The notes: generated by a model not told the origin, from the letters alone. A DNA stretch of 64,000 nt from Dromiciops gliroides (GCF_019393635.1 NC_057862.1:264816441-264880440); one strand, 5' to 3'; positions 21,650 through 33,904 are shown, counted from the first letter of the stretch. Numbers and translations are program-made.

Positions 21650-21658
21650 GTAAAATAA
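21650..21658 (+). CDS. IGHM: IgM membrane exon M2, coding part
   Basis: After the acceptor TATTCACAG (21648-21649) the exon reads GTA AAA TAA, giving Val-Lys-stop. With the Lys from M1 this is the three-residue KVK cytoplasmic tail standard for membrane IgM. The phase (0) matches the M1 donor. Everything after 21658 is 3' UTR. Confidence 0.95.
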   Translation, partial: VK

Positions 21659-22040
21659 ATTCATGTTTGAAAGACAAACATCTGAAAACAAAGAGCTTGG
21701 ACCAAAAGAAGGAATAATTCCCTGGAGGCCTGAACCATGTTCCCCTTGCTGACTGATGCAATTCATGCTTTCGACAATGCTTGGAAATGCAAGAGACTCC
21801 TAAATTTGTGGGGGTTGGTGGAAAGGGAAGGGGGAAGGACTTATCTTTTGACTTCCAGATGGTCTTCCCACATCCTCATATTATTTTACGTAAAACTCAC
21901 CTCCTGCAACCTCTCTTATGTCCTCTGTCCTAAAATTAGGATTTAAAAGAAAAAATGTATATTTCTTAAACACAACTAATTGTATTTTAATAGTTAATAA
22001 AACTAGTAAAAAAATAAAAGCTGCCATGGACTACAAGGTC
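21659..22040 (+). other. Membrane mu 3' UTR and poly(A) signals
   Basis: Untranslated end of the membrane mRNA. AATAAA occurs at 21996-22001 and 22013-22018, so cleavage is expected near 22030-22040. An open frame at 21737-21946 is within the UTR and shows no known motif. Confidence 0.75.
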
Positions 22041-22410
22041 ATTTCAAAATTAAAAAGTATATTATATTGACACAATGGCTTTTATTAGAAACTCTAAAGA
22101 ATTTAAAAGACTGACATTCTTTCCCTGTCCTGGGAACTCATTAAGGGATGCTCTCAATTAATCAGAGACTCATGTTTGGCTGTGTTATTCTAGAACTCAA
22201 AGCCCTGTTTTGCTTTATATTAGAAAAGTCAAATGGTCAGTGTAAAACGGTAAGGCCTGGAAAAGAAAATATCATTGAGGAAGCCATGGGTATTTAAAGT
22301 TATTATAGTCCTACAATAACTTGTGAACTCTAAATGCATAGCAATGAAAATATAAATAGTATGCCATAAGCCAAATATCCTAAATCATCATGAGAAAGAG
22401 ATGGTTTGTC
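22041..22410. other. Intergenic sequence after IGHM
   Basis: No gene or recognisable repeat is seen between the membrane poly(A) signals and the next half-L1 copy. Confidence 0.5.
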
Positions 22411-25400
22411 TTTTTTTTTTCCAGTTACATGTAAAGGTAGTTTTCAACATTCATTTTTATAAGATTTAGAGTTCCAAATTTTTCTCCCTCACTCACTTTC
22501 CTCCCCCTTCAAAAGACAGCAACCAATCCAATGAAGGTTATATACATACAATCTACAAGTGCTCTCTCTTTTTTTTTAGTCTGTGTTCAATCAATATCAG
22601 TTCTTTCTCTGGGAGTGGATAATATGCTTCATCATTAGCCCTTTGGCTAATCTTGTATCATTGTATTGCTTAGAGTAGTTAAATAGCTCACAATTGCTCA
22701 TAGAACAATACTTCTGTCACTGTGCACAATGTCCTCCCAGTTCTGCTCACTTCATTATGCATCAGTTCATATAAGTCTTTTCAGGTTTTTCTGAAATCAT
22801 CCTGCTTGTCATTTCTTATAGCACAATAATATTCCATTATAATCATATACCACAGTTTCTTCAGTCATTCCCCAGTTGATGAACATTCCTTTGATTTCCA
22901 ACTCTTAGCCACCACAAATAGTTGCTATAAATATATTTTGCACAAGTTTTCCCTTTTCTTTTTCACAGTTACTATTGTTAACTGTTTCCCTCCATCCTAT
23001 TCCCTTCCCAATATTTACTCCATTACCTATCTTCTTTTGCCCTACCTCTCTTAAAAAGGGATTTGCTTCTGACTGTCCCCTCCCCCAATCTGCCCTCCCT
23101 TCTTTTGCCCCTTCCTTCTTATCCCCTTCCCCTCCTATTTTCCTGCAGAGTTAGATAGATTACTCCACCCAATTGAGTGTGTATGTTATTCCCTCTTTGA
23201 GCCAATTCTGATGATATTAAGGTCTTTGAGCCTATTCTGATGAGTGGAAAGTTCATTTACTGCCCTGCTTCTCCCCCAACTCTCCCCCCACTTTCCTGTT
23301 TCTTTCATTTGGATTTCACCCCATTCTACCTCTTCCCTTCCCCCTCCCCCAGTGCATTCCTCTCACCCCTCAATTTTACCCTAAAGATGCAATCATGGGG
23401 CAGCTAGGTGACACAGTGGCCAAAGAACCCACACTGGAGCCAGGAGGACCCGAGCCCCAATCCAACCTCAGACACAAGACACTCACCCACTGCACAACCC
23501 TAGGTATGTCATCCAACTCCAACCACCCCACAAAAAAAGATAAAAAAATAAATACTTTGCAGATATCATCCCTTCATAATCAATTCCAATCTGTGCCCTC
23601 TGTCTAAATTTATTTCTATCATCTGCCCTGATACTGAGAGAGTTGCCACAAGTTTAATGTATCATCTTCCCATGTAGGAATGTAAATAGTTATTTACATA
23701 GAATGTAAATGTAAATAGTAAATTGTTGTTGTTGTTAGTATTATCCATAATAACATTTGATATATACAAAGAACCTTATATAAGTTCTATCATGAGGTAG
23801 ATTCCACATGTTGAATGTTGGAGTGTTACCTTCTCCCTCTATTTCCAATTCCTGAGCAGCTCAACTTTTAACATCCCTCTTGATTTCTTTTTCCTGTTTA
23901 CATTTTCATGTTTCTCTAGGGTCTTGTATTTGAAACTCAAAATTTCCATTCAGTTCAAGTCTTTTTATCACAAATACCTGAAAGTCCTCTTTTTCAGTGA
24001 AGTCCCATTTTTCCCCCTGAAAGGTTATATACAGTTTTGGTTGATAGGTGATTCTTGGTTGTAATCTCAGTTCCTCTGCCCTCCAAAATATCATATTCTA
24101 AGCCCTCTGGTCCTTTAATGTAGAAGCTGCTAGATCCTGTGCTATCCTGACTGGGGCTCCATAGTACTTGAATTCTTTCTTTTTGGCAGCTTGTAATATA
24201 TTCTCCTTGACCTGGGAGTTCTGGAATTTAGCTATAATATTCCTGGGAATTTTCCTTTTGGCATCTCTTCAAGGAGGTGATAAGTGGATTCTTTCAATGT
24301 CTATTTTACCTTCTTCTTCTAGAATATCAGGGCAATTTTCCCTTACAATTTCCTGGAAGATGATGTCTAAGCTCTTTCCTTGATCATGGTTCTCAGGTAG
24401 ACCAATAATTTTCAAATTGTTTCTCCTGGATCTATTTTCCAGGTCAGCTGGAAAATATTTCATATTGCCCTCTATTTTTTTATTCATTTGGATTTGTTTT
24501 ATTGTGTCTTGATTTCTCATAAAGTCATTAGCTTCTATTTGCTCAATCCTAATTTTTAAGCAATGATTTTCTTCAGAGAGTTTTTGCATCTCCTTTTCCA
24601 TTTGGCCAGTTTGGCTTTTCAAACTGTTGACTTTTTATTCATGACCCTCCTGCATCACTCTCATTTCTCTTTCCATTTTTTTCCTCTACCTCTCTTACTT
24701 TATCTTCAAAGTCCTTTTTGAACACCTCTATAGCCTGAGACCAATTCACATTTTTCTTAGAAGCTTTGGATGTAGCAGCCTGACATTGCTATCCTCTTCT
24801 GAGGGTGCACTTGATCTTCTTTGTCACTAAAGAAACTTTCTATGATCCTTGCCTTTCTCTTTCTGCTCATCTTACCTGTCTTTAACTTGGCTTTTAGCTC
24901 CTTAAAGTGGGACACTATTTCCAGGCTGCACTGTCCCAAGCTTCAGGGCATCCCAGGTGGTATGATTTAAGGAGGGACAGGTTCTTCACTCAACTAGCCT
25001 GTTCCCTGGTCCATAGATAACCCCAGGTCAACTTGCTAATTAACCAGACAGCAAAACTTTGTGTTCTGTGGTTGTCAGCTCCAAGGAGCCGGTACCCTTC
25101 CCCCACCTGGGCCACTGCTATTCAAGCCTACTTTCTGGTTCCCAGCAGGGGTGAAAAACCCAAGCTCAGCCTCAGCACCAGCAGAGATCCCTGTAATTTC
25201 CCACCTGCCAAGGGTTCACCTCTCACCATGAGCCTAGTTCCCGATGACACTGGTGCTCATTCAGAGGCTCTGGGGGTCTCTTTCCCTGGCTTGGCCTGCC
25301 TAGGGCTGGATCTGTGTCAGCCTGACAGTGGGGTTGGGCTCCACTCCTGCCCCGGCATAGCACCCCCTCCTTCTGACCTTCTAAGGCATCTTTGGTTGGA

Positions 25401-25425
25401 AAAATCTTGAGTCTTTTTTTAAACT
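22411..25425 (-). mobile_element. Near-complete half-L1 (HAL1-like) element
   Basis: Minus strand, right to left. There is a 5' UTR (25425-24871) and ORF1 beginning MSRKRK near 24870 with acidic ESFFSDKED. A coiled coil (MEKEMQKLSEENHCLKIRIEQ) and the RRM part (ENRSRRNNLKIIGLPE, FQEIVRENCPDIL) follow. The C-terminal domain reaches about 23906. Then come a spacer carrying a SINE-derived segment (about 23395-23520), a purine-rich 3' region, a short relic of the ORF2 C-terminus (about 22990-22740), and the 3' end at about 22415. ORF1 has frameshifts. No reverse transcriptase is present, so the copy could move only with help from a full L1. Confidence 0.8.
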
Positions 25426-25527
25426 TTGAATTTAGAGCCTCATTATCTCTTACAGGGATGTTTGATCAGCTACATCTTTGCTTTCTTCCATGTCAGTGGC
25501 CCATTTACTAAGAAATATCTTCTTCTA

Positions 25528-25678
25528 GGGGCAGCTAGGTGGCACAATAGAAAAAGCACCAGCCCTGGATTCAGGAGGACCTGAGTTCAAATGCGGCCTC
25601 AGACACTTAATGCTTACTATCTGTGTGACCTTAGGCAAGTCATTTAACCCTCATTGCCCCAACAACAAAAAAGAAAAA
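25528..25678 (+). mobile_element. tRNA-derived SINE
   Basis: Plus-strand copy. The target duplication AAGAAATATCTTCTT lies before (from about 25510) and after (from about 25679). Confidence 0.94.
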
Positions 25679-25689
25679 AAGAAATATCT

Positions 25690-26285
25690 TCTTCAAGTAT
25701 GCAGTTCCTGAATTAACAAATCCTTGCTCTGATATCATATTCAAGTTTTGTCTAGGCTCCTATGGAGATTTAAGAAAAAAAGTGGGTTTCATTGGAGCTT
25801 CCTATTTTAACCAAGAACTAGACTGACTTCAATGAGTCACATTGTCTGTCAAGGAAGAACTTAACAGTGGTTGTCATGCTATTTGTCAGAGGGAAATCAA
25901 ACTTATCTACACAGGAACTGCTTGCTGTGTGTGGTTGCTTTGCCACTGCCACTGCTCTTTGAGATTCCTCAAACAACTAGGAGAACTACTACAGTACTGT
26001 ATATAAACAAATGTCCCAAATTCCATAGCCTAGTATGTCAATTTCTGGTAAAATTCTAGACAGATCATTAATTAAATGGTTTCTTAGCACTTAGACATGG
26101 AAAAGGCCATTAATTACTATGAGCCAATATGGGTGGATTCATTAAGAACTAGTCTGATTACAATACATTTTCTTTCTGATATGTTATTACAATAGTAGAT
26201 GGGGAGAATGAAAATATAATATGCTTGAAATTCTGCATTTAAAATAAAAAGTCAGTAAAAGTATTTATAATAAGGTCTTTCATAA
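25690..26285. other. Unassigned intergenic sequence
   Basis: AT-rich, no gene, Ig-like exon or repeat recognised. Confidence 0.4.
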
Positions 26286-26289
26286 TACT

Positions 26290-26720
26290 CTTATAGATGA
26301 GACTCAGTCCAGATCGACAGATGAATTTGAAACAGATTGATGACTAGACCTAAAAAGTCTAATAATTGAATACTGTCAACCTAAAAGGAGATCTAGAGTA
26401 GAGAATCCCAGGGCTCTGTGTTTGATCTGTTCAATATTTTTGTCAATGACTTGAATAAACAATTAGATGACAGACATAAAATTTGCAAATAACACAAAGT
26501 TAGAAGAGGAAGTTTATACACTGAATGACAGACTCAGGAGAGGTGGAAAACAAATGTTATGAAAGTAAAGTAAAAAGTAGATCACTTGCATTCAAATCAT
26601 CAGCAGGAAAAACTGCAACAAAAGAGGTCAGACATAACTAGATAAACAAGGCCTGAAAGTTTTGGGGACCAGTAAATTTGATGTTTCAGAAATGTGATGT
26701 GGCATTCAAAAGACCGAATG
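26290..26720 (+). mobile_element. L3/CR1-like LINE fossil (reverse transcriptase piece)
   Basis: The + strand around 26430-26460 translates to FNIFVNDLNK, and 26479-26499 to KFANNTKL. In CR1/L3 reverse transcriptases these are FNIFINDL and KFADDTKL. Both catalytic Asp codons have become Asn and stops interrupt the frame, so it is long dead. Confidence 0.6.
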
Positions 26721-26745
26721 TGATTTTAGCCTAAATTAATAGCAG

Positions 26746-27045
26746 CATTGTTGATGTTGTTGATTATCATTCATTCTTGAAGAAGACTATGACATAATTT
26801 TGCACTGATGGTTTTAAGTGAGGTTGGGCTGGGCAAATTTACCAGCCTTACTTTCTTCTCCAGAACCTTCTGGGTCCAGTGGCAAGTCATGAGGATGACT
26901 GGAGATGGTCCTGGATGTTTAAGGCAATTGGAGTTAAGTGACTTTCCAAGGGTCACATAGCTAATAAGTGTCTAAGGTCAGATTTGAACTCAGGTTATTC
27001 CAACTCCAGGACAAATATTTTATCCATTGTTCCACCTAGCTGACC
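26746..27045 (-). mobile_element. Long composite SINE
   Basis: Minus-strand SINE of about 300 bp. It has a tRNA-like head (complement of CCATTGTTCCACCTAGCTG) and a distinct long 3' part not shared with the common SINE here. AATAGCAG flanks it (26738-26745 and 27046-27053). Confidence 0.75.
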
Positions 27046-27177
27046 AATAGCAGTGTAGAGCTAATCTGGAAGAAGTGGAGGAGAAGTACAAAAGAGTCTT
27101 GTTCTACTCTGCCCTGGTCAGACATCTAGAATACTACTACATACTATAATAGTATTACATTTATAAAAAAGAATGCG

Positions 27178-27480
27178 GGGGCGGGGGCAGCTAGGTGGTG
27201 CAGTGGATAGAGCACCAGCCCTGGAGTCAGGAGGACCTGAGTTCAAATCCGACCTCAGACACTTAACACTTACTAGCTGTGTGACCCTGGGCAAATCACT
27301 TAACCCCAATTGCCTCACAAAAAAAAAAGAATGCTGGGGGCGGCTGGGTGGCACAGTGGATAGAGCACAGGCCCTGGAATCAGGAGGACCTGAGTTCAAA
27401 TCTGGCTTCAGACACTTAATACTTACTGGCTGTGTGACCCTGGGCAAGTCACTTAACCCCAATTGCCTCACACAAAAAAA
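27178..27480 (+). mobile_element. Two tandem SINEs at one target site
   Basis: Two full SINEs in the same orientation (27178-27325 and 27335-27480). AAAGAATGC occurs three times: before, between and after (near 27168, 27326 and 27479). This means a second SINE inserted at the duplicated target of the first. Confidence 0.93.
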
Positions 27481-27589
27481 AAGAATGCTAACAATCTGGA
27501 GTGCAATCAATATAGTAAAGGAACTAAAAATCATGTCATACAAAGATAAGCTAAAGGAATAAGGAACATACAGACTAGAAAAAAATTAG

Positions 27590-28557
27590 TCATTCAACAG
27601 GCACTGTGCTAGGATCTGGAAAGGCCAAAGAAAGGCCAAAAACATACTCTCCTGCTTCTGCCCAGCCTTATATCAGTACCATCCCCCCTTCCACTATCCT
27701 AGATGGTAAGATAAATTTCTTTATCCAAATGAGTGTGTGTTATTCCTTCTTTAAGCCAAATCCAATGAGAGTAAGGTTGATAATGCTCACCCCTCCCTTC
27801 TTTCCTTCTATTCTAATAGGTCTTTTGTGCCTCTTCATGTGATGTATCCCTTTCCACCTCCCCTTTCCTCTTCTCCCAGTATACTCCTTTTTTCACCCCT
27901 TAAGTTTTTATGTCATCACATAAAACTCAATTTATCTTATACACTCTATGTATACACCTTCTGTGTGCCCAAACAGAGATACAGTTCTCAAGAGTTACAA
28001 CTATTATCTTCCCATGTAGATGTAAACAATTTAACCTTATTGAATATCATGGGGTTTTTTTTCTTTTTACCTTTCTATACTTCTCTTGAGTCTTGTATTT
28101 GAATATCAAATTTTCTGTTCACTTCTGGTCTTTTCATCAGCAAAACTTGAAAGATTCCTATTTCATTGGATGTCCATATTTTCCCCTAAAGGATAATATT
28201 TAAATTTTGCTGGGTAGTTGAGTTTTGGTTCCAATCAAAGCTCCTTTGCCTTCCAGAATATCATATTCCAAGCCCTGCAGTCCTTTAATGTTGAAGCTTC
28301 AAGGTCTTGTGTAATACCGACTGTGGCTCCATGATATTGAAACTGTTTCTGTCTGGCTGTTTACAGTATTTTCTCCTTTACCTTATAATTCTGGAATTTG
28401 GCTATAATATTCCTTAGTGTTTTTCTTTTAGGATTTGGTGGATTCTTTCAATGACTATTTTATCCTCTGGTTCTCAGATATCAGGGCAGATCATTGCCTG
28501 AAATATGGTGTCTAGACTCTTTTTTGATCATAGTTTTCAGGTAGTCCAATAATTCTT
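27590..28557 (-). mobile_element. Older half-L1 copy, 3' part (split by a younger copy)
   Basis: Purine-rich 3' region and ORF1 C-terminal codons of a diverged half-L1 lacking the internal SINE segment. It stops at 28557 and continues at 31205, on the far side of the younger element, with TAGTCCAATAATTCTT repeated at both junctions. Confidence 0.8.
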
Positions 28558-31188
28558 TTTGTTTATTTGTTTGTTTTGGGTTTTTTTTCTTTTTTATATT
28601 TGTTACTGCTCCCTCCCCCAATCTTCTCTTCCTTTCATTGCTCTTCCCCTTCTCCTCCCACTTTCCTACTGGGCAAGATATAATACTATCCCCTCCTGAG
28701 TGTGTAAATTATTCTTTCTTTGAGCCAATTCTGATGAGAGTTAGGCTCACTCACTCCCCCACTCCTTCCCTATCTTCCCCTCTACTCCATAAGCTTTTTC
28801 TTATATCTTTTATGTGAACTACTTTTCCCCAATCCACCTCTCCATTTCCCTTTCTTCCAGTACATTCCTCTTACCCCTTAACTTTATTTTGAAGATGATA
28901 TCATGGGTCAGCTAGGTGACACAGTGGACAAAGGACCAGTCCTGAACCCAAGAGGCCCCAAGCCCACATCAGTCCCCAGACATAAGCCACCCCACCCTGC
29001 CTGCTCCACAAAAAACAAGGATAAACAAAAAAAATAAATGCTTTACAGATATCATCCCTTCATATTCAATTCACACCTGTGCCCTCTGTCTATGTATATT
29101 CATTTCAGCTGCCTTAATACTGAGAAAGATCTTATGAGTTAGGAGTATTATCTTCCCATGTAGGAATGTATACAGTTTAATCTTTTAATATCCCTCATAA
29201 TTTCTTTTTCCTGTTTACCTTTTTATTCTTCTCTAGAGTCTTGTATTTGAGAGTCAAATTTTCTATTAAGTTCAAATCTTTTCATCACAAATGCCTAAAA
29301 GTCTTCTTTTTCATTAAAGTCCCATTTTTTCCCCTGAAAGATTATATTATTATTATTAAGATTATTATTTCTTTCAGGATATGTGATTCTTAGCTGTAGT
29401 TCCAGTTCCTTTGCCCACTGGAATATCATATTCCATGCCTTCCAGTCTTTTCATGTATATACTGCTAGATCTTGTTTTATCCTTACTGTAGCTCCACAGT
29501 ATTTGAATTCCTTTTTCTAGCTACTTGCAATATTTTGTCCTTGACCTGGGAGCTCTGGAATTTGGCTATAACATTCCTGGAGGTTTTCCTTTTGGGATCT
29601 CTTTCAGGAGGTGATCAGTGGATTCTTTCAATTTCTATTTTACCTTCTGCTTCTAGTATATCAGGGCAATTTTCCCTGACAATCTCTTGGAGAATGGTGA
29701 CTAAATTCTTATTTTGGTCATGGTTTTCAGGTAGTCCAATGATTTTCAAATTATCTCTCCTGGATCTGTTTTCCAAGGAGATATTTCACATCACCCTCTA
29801 TTTTTTTATTCATTTGGATTTGCTTTACTGTGTCTTGGTTTTGCATAAAGTCACTAGCTTCCATTTGTTCAATCCCAATTCTTAGGCAATTATTTTCTTG
29901 AGAGAGCTTTTGTACCTCCTTTCCCATTTGGCTTTTCAAGCTGTTAACTTTTTTCTCATGACTTTCCTGCATTTCTCTCATTTCTCTTTCCAGTCTTCCT
30001 TCCATCTCTCTAAATCTTCCTGATATCTCTCCTACTTTCTCTTCAAAGTCCCTTTTGAGTGCTTCCATGGCCTGAGACCAATTCATATTTTTCTTGGAAG
30101 CTTTGGATGTTGGAGCTTTGACTTTGTTATTGGTAAAGGCTAAAATTCTAGCTAGTCTGTCTAAAATATCTAATGAGTGGTTGCCAATAAATTATAAGCT
30201 TTAGCAAGAGTTAGACTTTTAAGCATTTATTAAGGAGAATAAGAATTTGGTAAAGAGAGAGAGAACGGCCTAGATTCCTATCTATTAAAGGGAGAATGCA
30301 TTTCTAGCTCCCTTCTCTACCATCATCCTCAGGAAAGAGAGTCGAGTCAGAGTGCCAGGCTCCCCCTTCTTCCTCCCACAAGCAAACGTCACTTCCTGAC
30401 ACCAAAGAAAAGATGCATGGTCTTGCCCTCAAAGATCTTCACCTCATAGCGGAGCTTTTCTACAGTAAGTCTCCAGCAGGTGGCATCATTCCAATCGTTA
30501 CATTATTATCTTCTTCTTCTGAGGGTGTATTCTGGTCTACGTTTCCCCCAAAGAAGTTTTCAGTGGTCTGCTGCTTTCTCTGCCTGCTCATCTTGGCCAC
30601 CTATTTCTTGGCTTTTAACTCCTTCTTAAAGTGTAGCACTGCTTCCAGGACACACTGTTCTGAGCTACAGAGTGGCCCAGGGGTTGATTGGGCTTCTTCT
30701 CAGCCTGCTTGGCCTGTGAGTAACCATGACTGCTTTCTCTTTGACCTGGAAGCAGAAGTCTGATTGAACTCTGATTCTCTATTGTCGTAAGCTCAGTGTG
30801 CCTGTGCCCCTCTCCCACTGGGCCACCACCACACAATTCAGCCCACTGGTTCAGAATCAGGGCACTTCACCCCAACTCCAGCAGGGACTGCCTCCACTTC
30901 ACCAAACCCCCTCACCAGTCCATGATCCAAGCCTCAGGTGCTGAAGACTCTGAGGCACTCTGGAAGCACTTTCTGCTCTTGGCTGGGTTGGACCACATGC
31001 TGACCTGTTCAGCCCAAGCAGCAGGTGATTGCAATTGCCCTCTTTTGCTGAAAAATAGCCTCACTCTGTTCTTATGTGCGTTAGGCTGCTCTAGGTTGTT
31101 GCTTTTGGGGGGGGTTATGGCATTATTTGGGATTGAGTGGACAGGTTTATCTGGAGTTTGTGGGAGTCACAACCTCTCCTCCATCTTC
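28558..31188 (-). mobile_element. Young half-L1 inserted into an older half-L1
   Basis: Complete minus-strand element flanked by a 16-bp target duplication (TAGTCCAATAATTCTT, 28542-28557 and 31189-31204). Its 5' end (right side, complement of CCTCTCCTCCATCTTC) starts like an L1 5' UTR. The ORF1 start is near 30590, and the ORF1 body at 30086-29270 has a coiled coil and RRM. The spacer contains the SINE-derived segment (about 28905-29010). A solo LTR interrupts the ORF1 N-terminal part. Without the LTR the element is about 2.25 kb and has no ORF2 reverse transcriptase. Confidence 0.88.
30131..30502 (+). mobile_element. Solo LTR (family A) inside half-L1
   Basis: Starts TGGTAAAGG, ends CGTTACA, and has TTAT on both sides (30127-30130, 30503-30506). 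It is clearly related to the LTR at 46891-47316. The 4-bp target duplication fits a class I (gamma-like) endogenous retrovirus. No internal viral sequence is present. Strand is given by similarity to the other copy, not by proven transcription direction. Confidence 0.88.
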
Positions 31189-31511
31189 TAGTCCAATAAT
31201 TCTTAAATTATCCCTCCTGGATCTATTTTCCAGTTGTATTTCACATTTTCTTCTATTTTTTTTATTCTTTGGAGTCTGTTTTACTGATTGCCAGTGTTTC
31301 ATGGAGTCATTAGCTTCCATCTGCTCAATTCTAATTTTTAAGGCATTACTTTCTTCAGTAAGCTTTTGCACCTCCTTTTTCATTTAGCCACTTCTACTTT
31401 TGAAGGAGTTGATTTCTTCAGTGGATTTTTTCCCATTTGGCCAATTGTATTTTTTAAGGAATTGTTTTCTTCAGTCAATTTTTGTGCTTCCTTTTTCAAG
31501 CTGTTGACTCT

Positions 31512-31660
31512 CTTTTTTTTTTTTTTTTGAGGCAATTGGGGTTAAGTGACTTGCCCAGGGTCACATAGCTAGTAAGTTTCAGGTGTCTGAGGTCAGATTT
31601 GAACTCAGATCCTCCTGACTCCAGAGTTGGTACTCTATCCAATGCGCCACCTAGCTTCCC
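31512..31660 (-). mobile_element. tRNA-derived SINE
   Basis: Minus-strand copy with a T run at its left end. Sits in the older half-L1 ORF1 directly next to another SINE. Confidence 0.9.
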
Positions 31661-31666
31661 AAATGG

Positions 31667-31829
31667 TTGGTTTTGGTTTTGTTTTGTTTGTTTTTGCAGG
31701 GCAATGAGGGTTAAGTGACTTGCCCAGGGTCACACAGCTAGTAAGTGTCAAGTGTCTGAGGCCAGATTTGAACTCAGGTACTCCTGAATCCAAGACCGAT
31801 GCTTATCCACTGCACCACCTAGCTGCCCC
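31667..31829 (-). mobile_element. tRNA-derived SINE
   Basis: Second minus-strand copy, ending in AGCTGCCCC before ACTCTTTTTTCAT, where half-L1 sequence resumes. Confidence 0.9.
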
Positions 31830-32639
31830 AACTCTTTTTTCATAATTTTCTTGAGTAACTCTAATTTCTTTTCTCATTTTTTCTTCTACCTCTCTTATTT
31901 GATTTTTCATATCCTTTTTGAGCTCTTCCAAGAAGGCTTTTTGGTCTTGAAACCAATTCATCTTCCCCCTTGAGGCTTCACATTGTAGGCATTTGTCCTC
32001 ATCTGAGTTTATATTTTGGATCCTGTGGTCCAAGGAAGCTTTCTGTGGTAAGAGTTCTTTTCTGTTTCTTACTCATACTCTAGCCTATTTTGTGACTTTC
32101 AAATTTGAACTCTGCTCCTGTGACACAGGGGCCACTGTTGCAAGCTTCTTGTGCTGGGGGCCAGGGACCTGATCACTGGCTTTCTGCTCTAAGGCCTCTG
32201 AGACTTAAGGATTCCTCACTGCTCTCTGCTTGCTCCCTGTTCTGGGATGGCTTGGCCTAGTTGTACCTGGAAGTTTGCCCTCTCAGCCAGGATGAGGGGT
32301 CTCACAACTAGCATGCTATACCACCAGTCTGCTGAGCCAGGGCCAAGGGGCCTTAGCTGCTGATCTGCCCTGTTGCCAAGAGCCTCCTGCTGACTTTCCC
32401 AGACACTCTCCTTGTTGAGCTGAGGCTGCACTGTGTTCCCCTTTCACCCAAGTGAGAAAAATCTTTCTGAAGTCTTCTAAATTATCTCAACTTGAAAGAT
32501 TGTGTCTCTCTGTCTTTTTGTAGGTTCTGTAGCTCCAAAATCTGTTTAGAGGCTTGATTTAATATTGTTTCTGAGGGAAACTTGGGAGAGCTCAGGCCAC
32601 TTCCTGGATTCTCACCATCATCTTGGCTCTGCCTCCCAA

Positions 32640-33900
32640 AAACAAGTAAACAAACAAAAAACAGTCCCTGATATTAAGAAGCTTGACTGGAAATTTTCTT
32701 CAAATACTTGAAATACTTTATTTATAAATAAAATACTTATTTATAAATACCTTATTTGTGTTTAAATAAATAAACATATATAGTCATGTGCACATGTCCT
32801 CAAACTTCCAAATTTATTCTGTCTCTTGGAGACTGTTAAATTCAACTTGTCTAAGAAGGGGAAGGGACTAGATTCTAAACACATTTTGGAACTATGGGAA
32901 TAATTGGAGAGAAAACTATTTGTACACAACAAATTTCTAGATACATTTTAAGGCTAGTTTTCTGTCATGTTTATTGAACACTTTGACAAATATTTTTATA
33001 AGCCTAAAAGTGATTCTTTGAAAGTTTAAAGAAACTTGATCAAAGGACAACAAAAAAAACAACAACACAGGCATTTGAATGCTGAATGTCACCATATGCA
33101 TGAAATTATATATGAACTTTTAATGTTAAGTAATATTAAATTCCCAAATCAAATTAAGGTGATTGCATTGACAGTGTAGCTATAATTTTCTGAAGTTAGT
33201 AAAACAAAATTGGAAACTTAAAATTTAGACATACCAAGGTTTTGACACACTTGTTTAATGAAACACTTCTATATACTATACATTGATATGATGTGATGTG
33301 TCCAGATTTTCAGATGTTTATTTGATGTGGTTTTTTTTAGTCAGGGTTGGGGGAATTGCAGTCTTCAAATATGTATTTATCTTTGCTAAATTGGCATAAT
33401 CAGAGTTTAATATATTCAAAAATAACACAGTGAGTAATATTTTTACCTCGTAGATAGGAATTAAAAATCATGTGTAAGCATGGATTAAAATTTGTTGAAT
33501 ATAAAGATTGAAATCAAAGTCATTATAGATTTAGTAAATGATTATTGTATTAGTTAAGATGCAAGCACTGTATTTGCTGTGTATATTCTGATTTATTAAA
33601 ATAAAAAGCTAAACTGAAAAAAGAGAGGGAAAAGATCAAGATGAACGTAATAGCTTCCATTTTTTAAAAATTTTACACCCCTATTAGTAAGACATTTTTG
33701 AGCATGGACTCCCCACATGCACTGCTGTTATGTACATAATAAAACATACAGAAAAAAATTCAAATTTTAAAATAAGAGTTAAATTGAAATAAATGACATT
33801 TTTAAGGTAATTTTTATTTTCTTTACAAAAAAGTAGCCAAAAACTCCTTTTAGCTCCTATTAAAATATTATTACTAATAATAATATCCTTAATGAAAGCA
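32640..33900. other. AT-rich intergenic sequence
   Basis: No gene, Ig exon or recognisable repeat is seen; very AT-rich with no long open frame. Confidence 0.45.
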
Positions 33901-33904
33901 ATTT

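Larger units (their letters stand above)
31205..32638 (-). mobile_element. Older half-L1 copy, 5' part
   Basis: Continuation of the copy at 27590-28557. RRM and coiled-coil codons are at 31383-31205 and 32030-31830, followed by a 5' UTR ending near 32636 in the complement of CATCATCTTGGCTCTGCC, i.e. GCCAAGATGATGG, a typical L1 5' start. Two SINEs interrupt ORF1. Confidence 0.78.

Noticed and set aside
25033-25410. 125-codon Pro/Ser-rich open frame (and similar 30796-31191, 42618-42926, 59757-60155)
   Set aside because: All fall in GC-rich 5' UTR of half-L1 copies, are antisense to the element or non-conserved between copies, and have no domain.
27118-27562. Open frames of 129-141 codons on both strands
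   Set aside because: They are translations of the tandem SINE pair; the same peptide (for example LTSCVTLGKSLNPNCL) appears at every SINE.
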